NCBI GenBank assembly: GCA_045805605.1
Contig: JBJMKX010000021.1
Location: 19,944-83,943 of the forward strand
DNA: 64,000 bases
Direction of reading: 5' to 3'
Source of the DNA: DATBDE01 sp045805605
GTDB taxonomy: Bacteria > Actinomycetota > Thermoleophilia > Solirubrobacterales > Solirubrobacteraceae
Every line of letters begins with the position of its first letter. The stretch's first letter is position 1. Below are positions 41,892-49,313 of the stretch, piece by piece. The notes beneath the pieces were generated by a model that was given only the letters and a program-made list of their open reading frames with translations, was not told where the DNA came from and did not search any database. The position numbers and the translations under genes are program-made.

Positions 41892-42767
41892 GTGAGCGGC
41901 GTCCTTCTCGCTTTGGGCTCAGGGTGCCTCTTCGGCGGATTCCTGGTCGCAGTGCGGACGGCCCTGCGCGGCCGGGCCTCTCCCGCTTTCGGGGCCTTCG
42001 GCCTCGTCGTGGTGGCGCTGATGGTGGCGGTCGTGGCCAGCGTGGTGCCGGGCGTCGACCGGCACGGCCTCTCGGCGCGCGAAGTGGCGGGGTTGCTGGT
42101 CGCCGGGGCAATCGTCCCCGGCCTCTCCCATGTCCTCTTCGTGCGCGCGATCCGCGACGCGGGGCCGTCCCGGTCCGGTGTCGTCGTGGGCGCTGCGCCG
42201 CTCGTCTCGGTCCTGATTGCACTGGCCTTCCTGCACGAGCCGTTCCGCCCCGTTGCCGCGGTGGGCGCCGCGCTGATCGTCTCCGGGAGCGTGGCGCTTG
42301 CATGGGAGCGCTCGCGTCCGCCGGGATTCAAGGCCATCGGCCTCGCGTTGGCCGCCATGGTCGCGGTGCTGTTCGCCGTTCGCGACAACCTCGTCCGCGC
42401 GACGGCGGACGGTGGTGGCTTACCGCCGGCCCGGTCCACTGCGGTGACGCTGGCGGCCGCCGCGGTCGTGGTGTCGATCATCCTCGCCTTCGATGAGCGT
42501 GGGCGACCGCGCGGCCGCCAGCTCGTCGCGGCCGTCCGCGCCTTCGCCCCCGCCGGCCTGCTCTTCGGCACCGCCTACATCGCCCTGGTTGCCGCCTTTG
42601 ACCATGCAACCGTGGCGGTCGTCTCGCCTCTGAACGCGACGCAATCGCTGTGGGCGATCCTGTTCTCGGCCGCGCTGCTCGGGCGCACCGATGCCGTCGG
42701 CGGCCGCGTCGTGATCGCCGGCGTTTTCGTCGTGCTCGGCGCGGCGGCGATCGGCGTCAGCCGGTAG
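41892..42767 (+). CDS. EamA/DMT-family transporter, second copy
   Basis: A 291-residue membrane protein of ten hydrophobic helices in two halves: LLALGSGCLFGGFLVAVRTA at the start, GLLVAGAIVPGLSHVLFVRA, then NATQSLWAILFSAALLGRTD and the last helix VFVVLGAAAIGVSR. It is a metabolite exporter, divergent from the XRE-cupin regulator, which may control it. Start GTG 41892 is uncertain; GTG 41832 is in the same frame. It converges on the cyclase gene with an 11-base 3' overlap. Confidence 0.82.
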   Translation: MSGVLLALGSGCLFGGFLVAVRTALRGRASPAFGAFGLVVVALMVAVVASVVPGVDRHGLSAREVAGLLVAGAIVPGLSHVLFVRAIRDAGPSRSGVVVGAAPLVSVLIALAFLHEPFRPVAAVGAALIVSGSVALAWERSRPPGFKAIGLALAAMVAVLFAVRDNLVRATADGGGLPPARSTAVTLAAAAVVVSIILAFDERGRPRGRQLVAAVRAFAPAGLLFGTAYIALVAAFDHATVAVVSPLNATQSLWAILFSAALLGRTDAVGGRVVIAGVFVVLGAAAIGVSR

Positions 42768-43548
42768 CCGGGCCGGGCTCCCACACCGCGAAGATCCGGA
42801 CCGGCGACCCCGTGGCGCCGACCAGGCGCAGGGGCGCCACGATCACATCGAATCCCTGGTGTCTCGGGATGCGGTCGATGTTGTTGACCACCTCGGTGTG
42901 GTTGACCAGCCGCTCGCCGTGAGCAGTGTGGTTCGGGTACGTCATGTCCGCCGGGTTGTCGGTCGACACCGCATCGGTGAGCACGTTGACGATGCCCTGG
43001 TCGAGGATCCAGCGGGACGCCTCCGCGTCGAGCCCGGGGTAGTCGGTGACGAAAGCCCGAGCGTCGTCCCATTTCCTGCCGACGCCCGTGAAGTACAGGA
43101 GCGTCCCGCCCGCTGGCAGCCGTTCGAGGCCAGCGTCGTCCATGGCACGGCGGACGCGGTCGAGCGTTATGTGCGTCCGGGGCGCGACGTCGGAAACGTC
43201 GATCCAGACCCCTTCGGTGAAGCAGTGCTCGATCGGGAAGGCGTCGATGGTCAGATCCGGGCGGTCCGGATTGAAGTGGTAGACCGCGTCCATGTGGGTG
43301 GAGTCGTGGTCGCACAGCGCGAGTCCCTTGACCGCATAGCCCCGGAACGGGGTTTCGCCCATGCGCAGGCGCGACTCCTCGTGCGTGAGGTGGTCCCACA
43401 TCGCCACCTTCATGTGGCCCGGGTAGACGGGGATGTCGGGGGATATCTCGCGCGTGAGGTCGAGTACGTTCAGGCGCCTGCCAAGCAGCGTGATCTCGGC
43501 TGTATCCGCGTAGCTCTGCGTGGGCGCGTTGGACCCTTGCACGGTCAT
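42757..43548 (-). CDS. Cyclase/kynurenine-formamidase-like hydrolase, copy 1
   Basis: A 263-residue cyclase-family (PF04199-type) metal hydrolase. LDLTREISPDIPVYPGH is typical of the N-terminus, and HDSTHMDAVYHF is the HxxTHxDxxxHF metal motif, with LLYFTGVGRKWDD and VNNIDRIP later. The family contains arylformamidase, isatin hydrolase and N-formyl or cyclic-amide hydrolases. It starts 3 bases after the OsmC-like stop and is the last gene of the SDR/HisD/ADH unit. One of three cyclases in this window. Confidence 0.87.
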   Translation of the reverse strand: MTVQGSNAPTQSYADTAEITLLGRRLNVLDLTREISPDIPVYPGHMKVAMWDHLTHEESRLRMGETPFRGYAVKGLALCDHDSTHMDAVYHFNPDRPDLTIDAFPIEHCFTEGVWIDVSDVAPRTHITLDRVRRAMDDAGLERLPAGGTLLYFTGVGRKWDDARAFVTDYPGLDAEASRWILDQGIVNVLTDAVSTDNPADMTYPNHTAHGERLVNHTEVVNNIDRIPRHQGFDVIVAPLRLVGATGSPVRIFAVWEPGPATG

Positions 43549-43551
43549 GGT

Positions 43552-44094
43552 TCAGCTCCTGCGTCGTGGGCGTGGTGGTTTCTTGGGATGCGCCTCGAGA
43601 TCCAGCGGCTCGCCGTTGAGCGCCGCCGAAGCCTCGATGGGGACGGGCTCGGCGAGCGCCGCCTCTGCGTAGCACCCGCCCCGCGCGTTGTGGATCAGCG
43701 CCGCGATCAGCGGCGGGTCCTCATCGGACTCGACCTCGACGTGCGACCGGACGCCGCGGCACTTCGACGCGATGGTCCCCGCCAGGACCGAGCCTTCGCT
43801 GTACCACTCGATCCTCGCATCGACGCGGATCTTGCGGAGCTTGACATCGAGCATGTGTCCGTACCGGACCATCTGGGTCAGCAGTCAGGTCACCACCCCC
43901 GCGCCGAAGTAGTCGAGCGGGAAGGGATGCTCGTTGTCGCCACCCAACGACGGCGGCTCGTCGCTCGTGATCGTGAACTCACGGATCGTGGCCTGGTGCT
44001 TCATGCGGTCAAGGTGGATGCCCTGCACCTCGACCGAGACGTCCCGGTGTGCGATGCGCGGATCGAGTCCCTCGGGAATACGTTCTGGCTCCAT
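43552..44094 (-). CDS. OsmC-like redox protein, probable selenoprotein (UGA at codon 70)
   Basis: Read through the in-frame TGA at 43885-43887, this is a 180-residue OsmC/Ohr-like protein. ATG 44094 has GGAGG six bases upstream; ATG 44100 is directly adjacent to the Shine-Dalgarno. The first part runs to PFPLDYFGAGVVT; after the UGA it continues LLTQMVRYGHMLD and later GGCYAEAALAEP (Cys141). In OsmC proteins the peroxidatic Cys sits in the helix exactly where UGA lies here, and the second Cys matches Cys141, giving a Sec70/Cys141 pair. A SECIS-like hairpin follows. OsmC-like selenoproteins are reported for other bacteria. It presumably reduces organic peroxides. The C-terminus is a basic Pro/Arg tail. 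A nonsense mutation is the alternative, but the downstream frame is well preserved. Confidence 0.8.
43853..43872 (-). promoter_or_regulatory. SECIS-like stem-loop in the OsmC-like gene
   Basis: On the minus strand, 12 bases after UGA, ATGGTCCG (43865-43872) pairs with CGGAC-A-CAT (43853-43861): eight base pairs with one bulged A and loop GTA. The loop starts 20 nucleotides after UGA and begins with G. A bulged, G-starting apical loop at this distance is what SelB-type SECIS elements show. Folded by eye only. Confidence 0.65.
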
Positions 44095-44105
44095 CGGCAT
44101 CCTCC

Positions 44106-45131
44106 TCAGCTCCAGACCAGGGCGCCGCGGCCCAGCAGCTGCCCTTCGCGAAGTGCATCGTGGATGTGCTCTACCTCGTCGATGCCGGCACGGGCACCGA
44201 TCACCGGTGAAACGCGCCCCTCGGCGACGAGTCGCGCCGCCTGGACGACCTCGTGCCGGCTCGCGTAGCGCGATCCCATGACCTCGCTCTGCGCGAAGAC
44301 GAGATCGCGCGGGCTGACCGCGAAGTCGACGTTGCGGAACGTGGTCAAGGTCACCAGTCGCCCGTCGGTGGAGAGGTGCGCCAGCGACCAGCTCAGGCTG
44401 GCGGGCGTCCCGAGCAGATCCACCACCACGTCGGCGGTGCCCTCCCACGCCGGCGGCAGCAAGACCGCCCCGAAGTCGCCGGAATCCGCAGCGGCCACTC
44501 CGAGCTCGTCGCGAAGGTAGGCCAGCTTCGCCGGCGCGACGTCCAGACCGACCACGTCTGCCCCGTACACCCGTGCGACCTGGACCATGTGGACGCCCAC
44601 GCCACCCCCGGCGGCCACGACGGCAACCCGCTCGCCGGGCGCGATGCGCGCGCGGCGAGCGACGTGGACCGGGGTGGCGATCGCGTCGGGAATGGCGGTG
44701 GCAAGGACGGGATCGAGACCGTCCGGAAGCGGGATCGCGTTGCGGTCGGGCAGGACGGCGAGCTCGGCGTAGCCTCCGTCCCGCTGGACGCCGACGAACC
44801 CCTCGAGCGCGTCGCACAGCGACTCCTCACCGGCAAGGCAGCGAGCGCACGCGCCACAGAAGAGGTAGAAGTAGGCCGCCACATGGCGGCCGACTCGCTC
44901 CGCAGGAACGCCGGCTCCGGTGGCCACGACGGTGCCGACGAGTTCGTGCCCTGGGACGCGTGGAAGGTCATCGGGATCGTCACCCAGGTCGCCGCGAATG
45001 CAGTTGAGCACCGTCAGGCCGACCCCGCATGCCTCGACGCGTACCAGGACCTCGCCCTCGCCCGGCTCGGGATCGGCAAGCTCGATGGGCTGTGGCGTAT
45101 CGCCCCAGCGGGCGATGCTCCGACCCCTCAT
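44106..45131 (-). CDS. Zinc-dependent alcohol dehydrogenase, copy 1
   Basis: A 341-residue MDR-family enzyme. VPGHELVGTV is the zinc/substrate motif, and CGACARCLAGEESLC gives the four structural-zinc cysteines. AAGGGVGVHMVQVARVYGA is the NAD-binding loop. It oxidises an alcohol or hydroxyl intermediate. Its start is six bases after the HisD-like stop, and its stop is 11 bases before the OsmC-like start. Paralogous to the gene at 47982-49019 but divergent enough for a separate substrate. Confidence 0.88.
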   Translation of the reverse strand: MRGRSIARWGDTPQPIELADPEPGEGEVLVRVEACGVGLTVLNCIRGDLGDDPDDLPRVPGHELVGTVVATGAGVPAERVGRHVAAYFYLFCGACARCLAGEESLCDALEGFVGVQRDGGYAELAVLPDRNAIPLPDGLDPVLATAIPDAIATPVHVARRARIAPGERVAVVAAGGGVGVHMVQVARVYGADVVGLDVAPAKLAYLRDELGVAAADSGDFGAVLLPPAWEGTADVVVDLLGTPASLSWSLAHLSTDGRLVTLTTFRNVDFAVSPRDLVFAQSEVMGSRYASRHEVVQAARLVAEGRVSPVIGARAGIDEVEHIHDALREGQLLGRGALVWS

Positions 45132-45137
45132 CGCGGG

Positions 45138-46457
45138 TCAGGCAGGGCGGTCGCCCGCGCGTCGCCGCTGATCGTCCGCGAGACGCTCGAGCCGCTTGTC
45201 CACCGTGATCGCATGGGCCCACATGTGCTCGGCGTGGCAGATGTCGCGGGTCGGCGGACCGACGAGGCGGGTGCCCTCGTCGGAAGTCACGCGCTGATAG
45301 GTCAGCGTCTTGAGGAACCTCCCCACCCATAGGCCACCCGTATAGCGCGCCGCACGACCGGTGGGCAGGACATGGTTGGTCCCGATCGCCTTGTCGGAGT
45401 AGGCCACGGTCGCCGACTCACCCACGAAGAGCGAGCCATAGTTGCGGAGCCGCCCGAGGTACCAGTCGTCGTCTCCGGTTTGCACCTCCAGATGCTCGGG
45501 CGCCCACTCGTCGGCCAGGGCAGCCGCGGCCTCGCGATCGTCGACCAGCGCTATCGCGCCGTAGTCACGCCAGGCGTCGCCGGCCGCCGACCCGCTGGGC
45601 AACTCGTCGAGTTGACGGTCGACCTGGGCGAGGACCTCGCGGCCGAGCGACTCCGAAGTCGTGATCAGGAGGGCCGGTGAAGTTGGCCCATGCTCGGCCT
45701 GGCCGATCAGGTCGGCGGCGACGATCTCCGGGTCCGCGGTCTCGTCGGCGATGACCAGCACCTCGGTCGGACCGGCCAGGAGGTCGATGCCGGTGCGGCC
45801 GAACAGCTGACGCTTCGCCTCGGCCACGTAGGCGTTCCCGGCACCCACCAGCATGTCCACCGGCCCGATGTCCTCGATGCCGAACGCCATCGCGGCGAGG
45901 CTCTGGACACCGCCGATCGCGAAGATGGCATCGGCACCGGAGGTGGCCATCGCATGGAGCATGGCCGGGTAGATGCCCTGGGCGTCGCGCGGTGGGGCGC
46001 ACGCCACCACATGCTCGACGCCGGCCACCTTGGGGACGATCACCGTCATGAACGAGGACGCGAGCATGGGCAGGCGTCCCCCCGGAACGTAGGCGCCCAC
46101 GCTGCCGACGGGGACGTGCTTGTGCCCGAGAACGACGCCCGGCAGCGTCTCACGCTCGGCGTCGGTGAGCGTCGCGCGCTGCAGCTCCGCGAAACGGCGC
46201 ACCTGCTCCTGAGCGAAGGCGATGTGCTCGAGCAGGCCGTCGTCCAGCGAGGCCGTTGCGTTCCGCACTTCGCTCTCCGTAACACGGAAGTCGGGGGGAT
46301 CCCATCCGTCGAGCTCGCGCGAGTAGGCGCGCACGGCATCAGCGCCTTCGCGCTCGATCCGCAGCAGCATCTCCGAGACGCGCGCGGCGATCTCCGGATC
46401 GCCGGGCCGGCCGCGCTCCTTGGCGGCGGGCTTGATCCAGCGCTCGCCCACGGTCAC
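45138..46457 (-). CDS. HisD-family dehydrogenase (histidinol / sulfopropanediol dehydrogenase-like)
   Basis: A 439-residue protein. Typical blocks are VGAYVPGGRLPMLASSFMTV, GAGNAYVAEAKRQLFG, IDLLAGPTEVLVIADE, QAEHGPTSPALLIT, PEHLEVQ and GTNHVLPTGRAARYTGGLWV. The zinc-binding His and Glu residues are present. No histidine-biosynthesis gene is nearby, so a catabolic alcohol-to-acid oxidation is more likely than histidine synthesis. GTG 46457 overlaps the SDR stop (GTGA). Confidence 0.86.
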   Translation of the reverse strand: MTVGERWIKPAAKERGRPGDPEIAARVSEMLLRIEREGADAVRAYSRELDGWDPPDFRVTESEVRNATASLDDGLLEHIAFAQEQVRRFAELQRATLTDAERETLPGVVLGHKHVPVGSVGAYVPGGRLPMLASSFMTVIVPKVAGVEHVVACAPPRDAQGIYPAMLHAMATSGADAIFAIGGVQSLAAMAFGIEDIGPVDMLVGAGNAYVAEAKRQLFGRTGIDLLAGPTEVLVIADETADPEIVAADLIGQAEHGPTSPALLITTSESLGREVLAQVDRQLDELPSGSAAGDAWRDYGAIALVDDREAAAALADEWAPEHLEVQTGDDDWYLGRLRNYGSLFVGESATVAYSDKAIGTNHVLPTGRAARYTGGLWVGRFLKTLTYQRVTSDEGTRLVGPPTRDICHAEHMWAHAITVDKRLERLADDQRRRAGDRPA

Positions 46458-47245
46458 CACGCGACCCACCCCCCATCCACGAGCAGGATCTGTCCCGTGA
46501 TGAGGCTGGCGGCGGGCGACGCGAGGAAGGCCACGGCCGCGCTGACCTCCTCGACCCGGCCGATGCGGCCCATCGGTATCCGCCGCAGCACGTCGGCGCG
46601 GAACTCCTCGTCGGCGAACATCGGCGCGGTCAGGGGCGTCTCGATGAAGGTCGGCGCCACCGCGTTCACGGTGATGCCCCGTGGAGCCCACTCCACGGCG
46701 AGGGCCTTGGTCAGGCCGTTGACGGCGTGCTTGCTCGCGCAGTAGGCCGCGCGCCCCGCGTAGCCGACCGATCCCATCTGCGAGGAGACGTTCACGATGC
46801 GCCCGCCGCCGCCGCGCTCGAGCAGGGCGGCGCCCGCCTCGCGGCACACGAGAAACGTGCCGCGGAGGTTGGTGTCGAGGACCAGGTCCCAGTCGGCCGT
46901 CGTATACGTGTGCGTGGGCCCGGTCCGGTTGAGGCCGGCACTGTTGACGACGATCGACAGATCGCCTTGGGCGCGCGCGGCCGCCACGGCGCCCGCCACG
47001 TCGCCGGGGTCGGTGACGTCGCCGACGCATGGGACGGCCTCGCCCCCCAGCGCATCCGCGCCGGCCGCCACCTCTTCGAGCTCGTCGCGGGAGCGTGCCA
47101 TGAGCGTGACGGTCGCGCCCCGCTCGACCAGGGCCAGCGCGCAAGCGCGGCCGATGCCACGCCCCGCGCCGGTGACCAGCGCGTGCTGTCCGTGGAGCCG
47201 CATCTCCGGCAGCCTCGGCGCGACCGCAGACTCGGTGCCCATCAT
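46454..47245 (-). CDS. Short-chain dehydrogenase/reductase, copy 2
   Basis: A 263-residue SDR with VTGAGRGIGRACALALVERG as cofactor motif, NSAGLN, catalytic AAYCASKHAVNG and ILLVDGGW at the end. It is the first gene of the SDR-HisD-ADH-OsmC-cyclase unit. ATG 47245 and ATG 47242 are adjacent; GAGGG precedes them. A palindrome (47298-47312) lies 53 bases upstream. It is similar in type to dehydrogenases that prepare a ketone for later steps. Confidence 0.88.
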   Translation of the reverse strand: MMGTESAVAPRLPEMRLHGQHALVTGAGRGIGRACALALVERGATVTLMARSRDELEEVAAGADALGGEAVPCVGDVTDPGDVAGAVAAARAQGDLSIVVNSAGLNRTGPTHTYTTADWDLVLDTNLRGTFLVCREAGAALLERGGGGRIVNVSSQMGSVGYAGRAAYCASKHAVNGLTKALAVEWAPRGITVNAVAPTFIETPLTAPMFADEEFRADVLRRIPMGRIGRVEEVSAAVAFLASPAASLITGQILLVDGGWVAW

Positions 47246-47297
47246 CCCTCTTGGTATCGCCTGCGCGATAGCACGACTAAACCAATATTTACACGAT

Positions 47298-47312
47298 GTA
47301 AGCGACGCTTAC
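47298..47312. promoter_or_regulatory. GTAAGC-GAC-GCTTAC palindrome upstream of the SDR/HisD unit
   Basis: The 74-base gap (47246-47319) carries GTAAGCGACGCTTAC, a perfect 6-base inverted repeat with a 3-base spacer. Related words lie at 49130-49143 (GTAAGTGATGCTAA, upstream of the second ADH unit) and 49279-49289 (AAGTGACGCTA, at the aldehyde dehydrogenase start). This suggests one regulator for three units. The regulator is unidentified. Confidence 0.5.
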
Positions 47313-47319
47313 GGCGCCG

Positions 47320-47985
47320 CTACGTCTCGGCAAAGATTCGACAGGGTGCGGCTTCCGCGTGATCGAGCAGGAAGAACGGCGCCAGCAGGCGGAAGCGCGG
47401 ACGATCGATCGCGCCGACGTGCGTGGCCTGTTCGACGAGCGGGAGCCCCTCCCCGAGCAGCTTGCGGTGGACCACGAAGTCCTCGGAGGTGAAGTCGTCG
47501 AGCGCCGCGGCGTACTCCTCGAAGAAGTCGAAGACCACGGCCCTGGGCCGTCGCTCGACGATCCAGTCGGCGGCGTCCTCGGTCAGGTACGGCGATTCGA
47601 CGTAGAAGCGCGGGAAGTCGCCCCACGCCTCGTCCGTCCAGTCGGTGCGGATGACCAAGATGTCGCCCTCTTCGATTGGCGCGCCGGCGGCATCCAGGCG
47701 CGACGCGTCGATCCCCTCGCGAGGACCGACGTCCGAGCAGTCCACCACGGCGGCCTGCCCGATGACCGCGGTCAGGGGCGTGGCGGCGATGGCATCGCCG
47801 TCGGCAAAGACGTGCCACGTGCTGTCGACGTGAGAGCCCGTATGCAGGAGGGCCGCCATGCTGCTCACCTGCCAGAAACCGGGGCCGCGGCGATGATGCT
47901 CGATCGTCACGGGAGCGCCCCCCGACGCGGGCGGGCCGGCCGTCGTCCGGTCCACGATGACGCTGAGGTCGACGATCGGGCTCAC
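47320..47985 (-). CDS. Cyclase/kynurenine-formamidase-like hydrolase, copy 2
   Basis: A 221-residue cyclase-family protein. The metal motif is LLHTGSHVDSTWHVF, and ILVIRTDWTDEAWGDFP and VVFDFFEEYAAALDDF follow. It is shorter than copy 1 and carries GPGFWQVSSMAALL before the metal site. GTG 47985 overlaps the second ADH stop (GTGA), forming a two-gene unit. It could hydrolyse a formamide, lactam or ester made by the dehydrogenase. Confidence 0.84.
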   Translation of the reverse strand: MSPIVDLSVIVDRTTAGPPASGGAPVTIEHHRRGPGFWQVSSMAALLHTGSHVDSTWHVFADGDAIAATPLTAVIGQAAVVDCSDVGPREGIDASRLDAAGAPIEEGDILVIRTDWTDEAWGDFPRFYVESPYLTEDAADWIVERRPRAVVFDFFEEYAAALDDFTSEDFVVHRKLLGEGLPLVEQATHVGAIDRPRFRLLAPFFLLDHAEAAPCRIFAET

Positions 47986-49019
47986 GTCACTCCGGCGACG
48001 TCGAGCACCACGCGCCCGACCACTTCGTTGGCCTCGAGCGCGGCGAGGGCATCGTTGGCCTCCTCGAGCGGCGTCACCCGGTCGACGACCATGCGCACGC
48101 GACCGTCGGCGACGAGCCGGATCGCCCGTGCGAGCTCGTCGCGCTGCACGTAGCGCGACCCGATGAGCTCGACCTCCTCGAGGACGAAGCGGGCCGCCGG
48201 GACCGCGAAGCTCGTGTCGACGGCGTAGCCGACAGCGACGATGCGGCCGCCGGGACGGACCAAGCGCTCGGCCTGCCGGATGGTGGCATCCCGGCCCACG
48301 GCGTCGACGACGACATCGGCACCCTCGCCGCCCGAGGCCGCGAGCAGCTCGGCTTCGATACCGGCGGCATCGCCACGCCGAGCGTCGAGGCCAAGCTCGT
48401 GGGCGGTCGCGATCGCCCGGTCCGAGACGTCCAGACCGATCGCCAACGCGCCGACGGCATTTGCCACCTGAAGCGCGTGCAATCCGACGCCGCCGAGTCC
48501 GATCACGACGACCCGCGTCCCGGCCACGACCCGCCCGCGCGTGACCACTGACCGATACGCGGTGCCCAGAGCGCACGTCATGGGTGCCGCGTGCACCGCA
48601 TCGATGCCGGGCGGAACGGGTGTGAGCCGGTCGATCGGAGCCACGACCCGTTCCTGGAATCCGCCGGGATGGGTGAAGCCCATCCACGCCTGGGGCTCGC
48701 GGCAGATGTTCTCCTGGCCGGCCCGGCAGCGGTCGCAGCGGCGGCACGGCCACACGTGGTGGACGACCACCAGAGTGCCTGGCTCGAGCGCCCCGCGCGG
48801 ATCCGTGTCCAGAACGCGCGCGCAGACCTCGTGCCCGGGGACGTGGGGAAGACTCAGATCGGGGCTGTAGGGCATCTTTCCCCGCGACGTCTTGACGTCG
48901 CTGAAGCAGACCCCGCACGTGAGGACCTCGAGCAGCGCGTGCCCGGGACGCAGGTCGGGCGCGGGCAGCTCCATCCGCTCGAGCGGGCGTCCGTAATCGC
49001 AGACGGCCATCCCCTTCAT
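47982..49019 (-). CDS. Zinc-dependent alcohol dehydrogenase, copy 2
   Basis: A 345-residue MDR enzyme. CGVCFSDVKTSRG (catalytic zinc Cys), LPHVPGHEVCARV, structural-zinc CRRCDRCRAGQENIC and VVIGLGGVGLHALQVANAVGA (NAD loop) are complete. It forms an overlapping pair with cyclase 2. The upstream region (49020-49313) is shared with the divergent aldehyde dehydrogenase gene and holds two copies of the GTAAG-type motif. It is a typical alcohol oxidiser feeding the adjacent aldehyde dehydrogenase. Confidence 0.88.
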   Translation of the reverse strand: MKGMAVCDYGRPLERMELPAPDLRPGHALLEVLTCGVCFSDVKTSRGKMPYSPDLSLPHVPGHEVCARVLDTDPRGALEPGTLVVVHHVWPCRRCDRCRAGQENICREPQAWMGFTHPGGFQERVVAPIDRLTPVPPGIDAVHAAPMTCALGTAYRSVVTRGRVVAGTRVVVIGLGGVGLHALQVANAVGALAIGLDVSDRAIATAHELGLDARRGDAAGIEAELLAASGGEGADVVVDAVGRDATIRQAERLVRPGGRIVAVGYAVDTSFAVPAARFVLEEVELIGSRYVQRDELARAIRLVADGRVRMVVDRVTPLEEANDALAALEANEVVGRVVLDVAGVT

Positions 49020-49100
49020 CGACGGCTCCCGGGCCCATGTGCGCGGCGTGTCGGCGCCAGCCTCCGGCCAGCGCCTGGTCCGCTCGCCAATGACATGGCC

Positions 49101-49143
49101 TGATGCTTACCCGAACGCCCGGGGGCCATGTAAGTGATGCTAA
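49101..49143. promoter_or_regulatory. Divergent regulatory region with CTTAC/GTAAG repeats
   Basis: TGATGCTTAC (49101-49110) and GTAAGTGATGCTAA (49130-49143) form an inverted pair of the same word seen upstream of the SDR/HisD unit (47298-47312). A further match, AAGTGACGCTA, occurs at 49279-49289. The whole 49020-49313 gap contains no gene that I can support. The spacing and position suit binding of one regulator controlling both the ADH-cyclase pair and the aldehyde dehydrogenase/importer operon. Confidence 0.45.
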
Positions 49144-49313
49144 AGCCGGCTGGCCCAACGGGGTCGCCCCGCGCTTGCCCGTCCTTTCGCCACCGCCACA
49201 ACTGGCCGGAGCCCGCCGACCTCCACGCCTGAGTATTCAGTCCGATTGCGGTTAGACCACGGCGATGGCGGGAACTTGAAGTGACGCTACACGCTTGCAA
49301 CCCTACTAAGGCC

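Noticed and set aside
43552..43872. Independent 106-residue gene after the TGA in the OsmC region
   Set aside because: In frame with the preceding part and completing the OsmC fold; the apparent ATG lies within the conserved helix after the UGA.
45138..46457. Histidine biosynthesis gene hisD
   Set aside because: No other his genes nearby, and it is coupled to an SDR and a zinc ADH in a catabolic unit.
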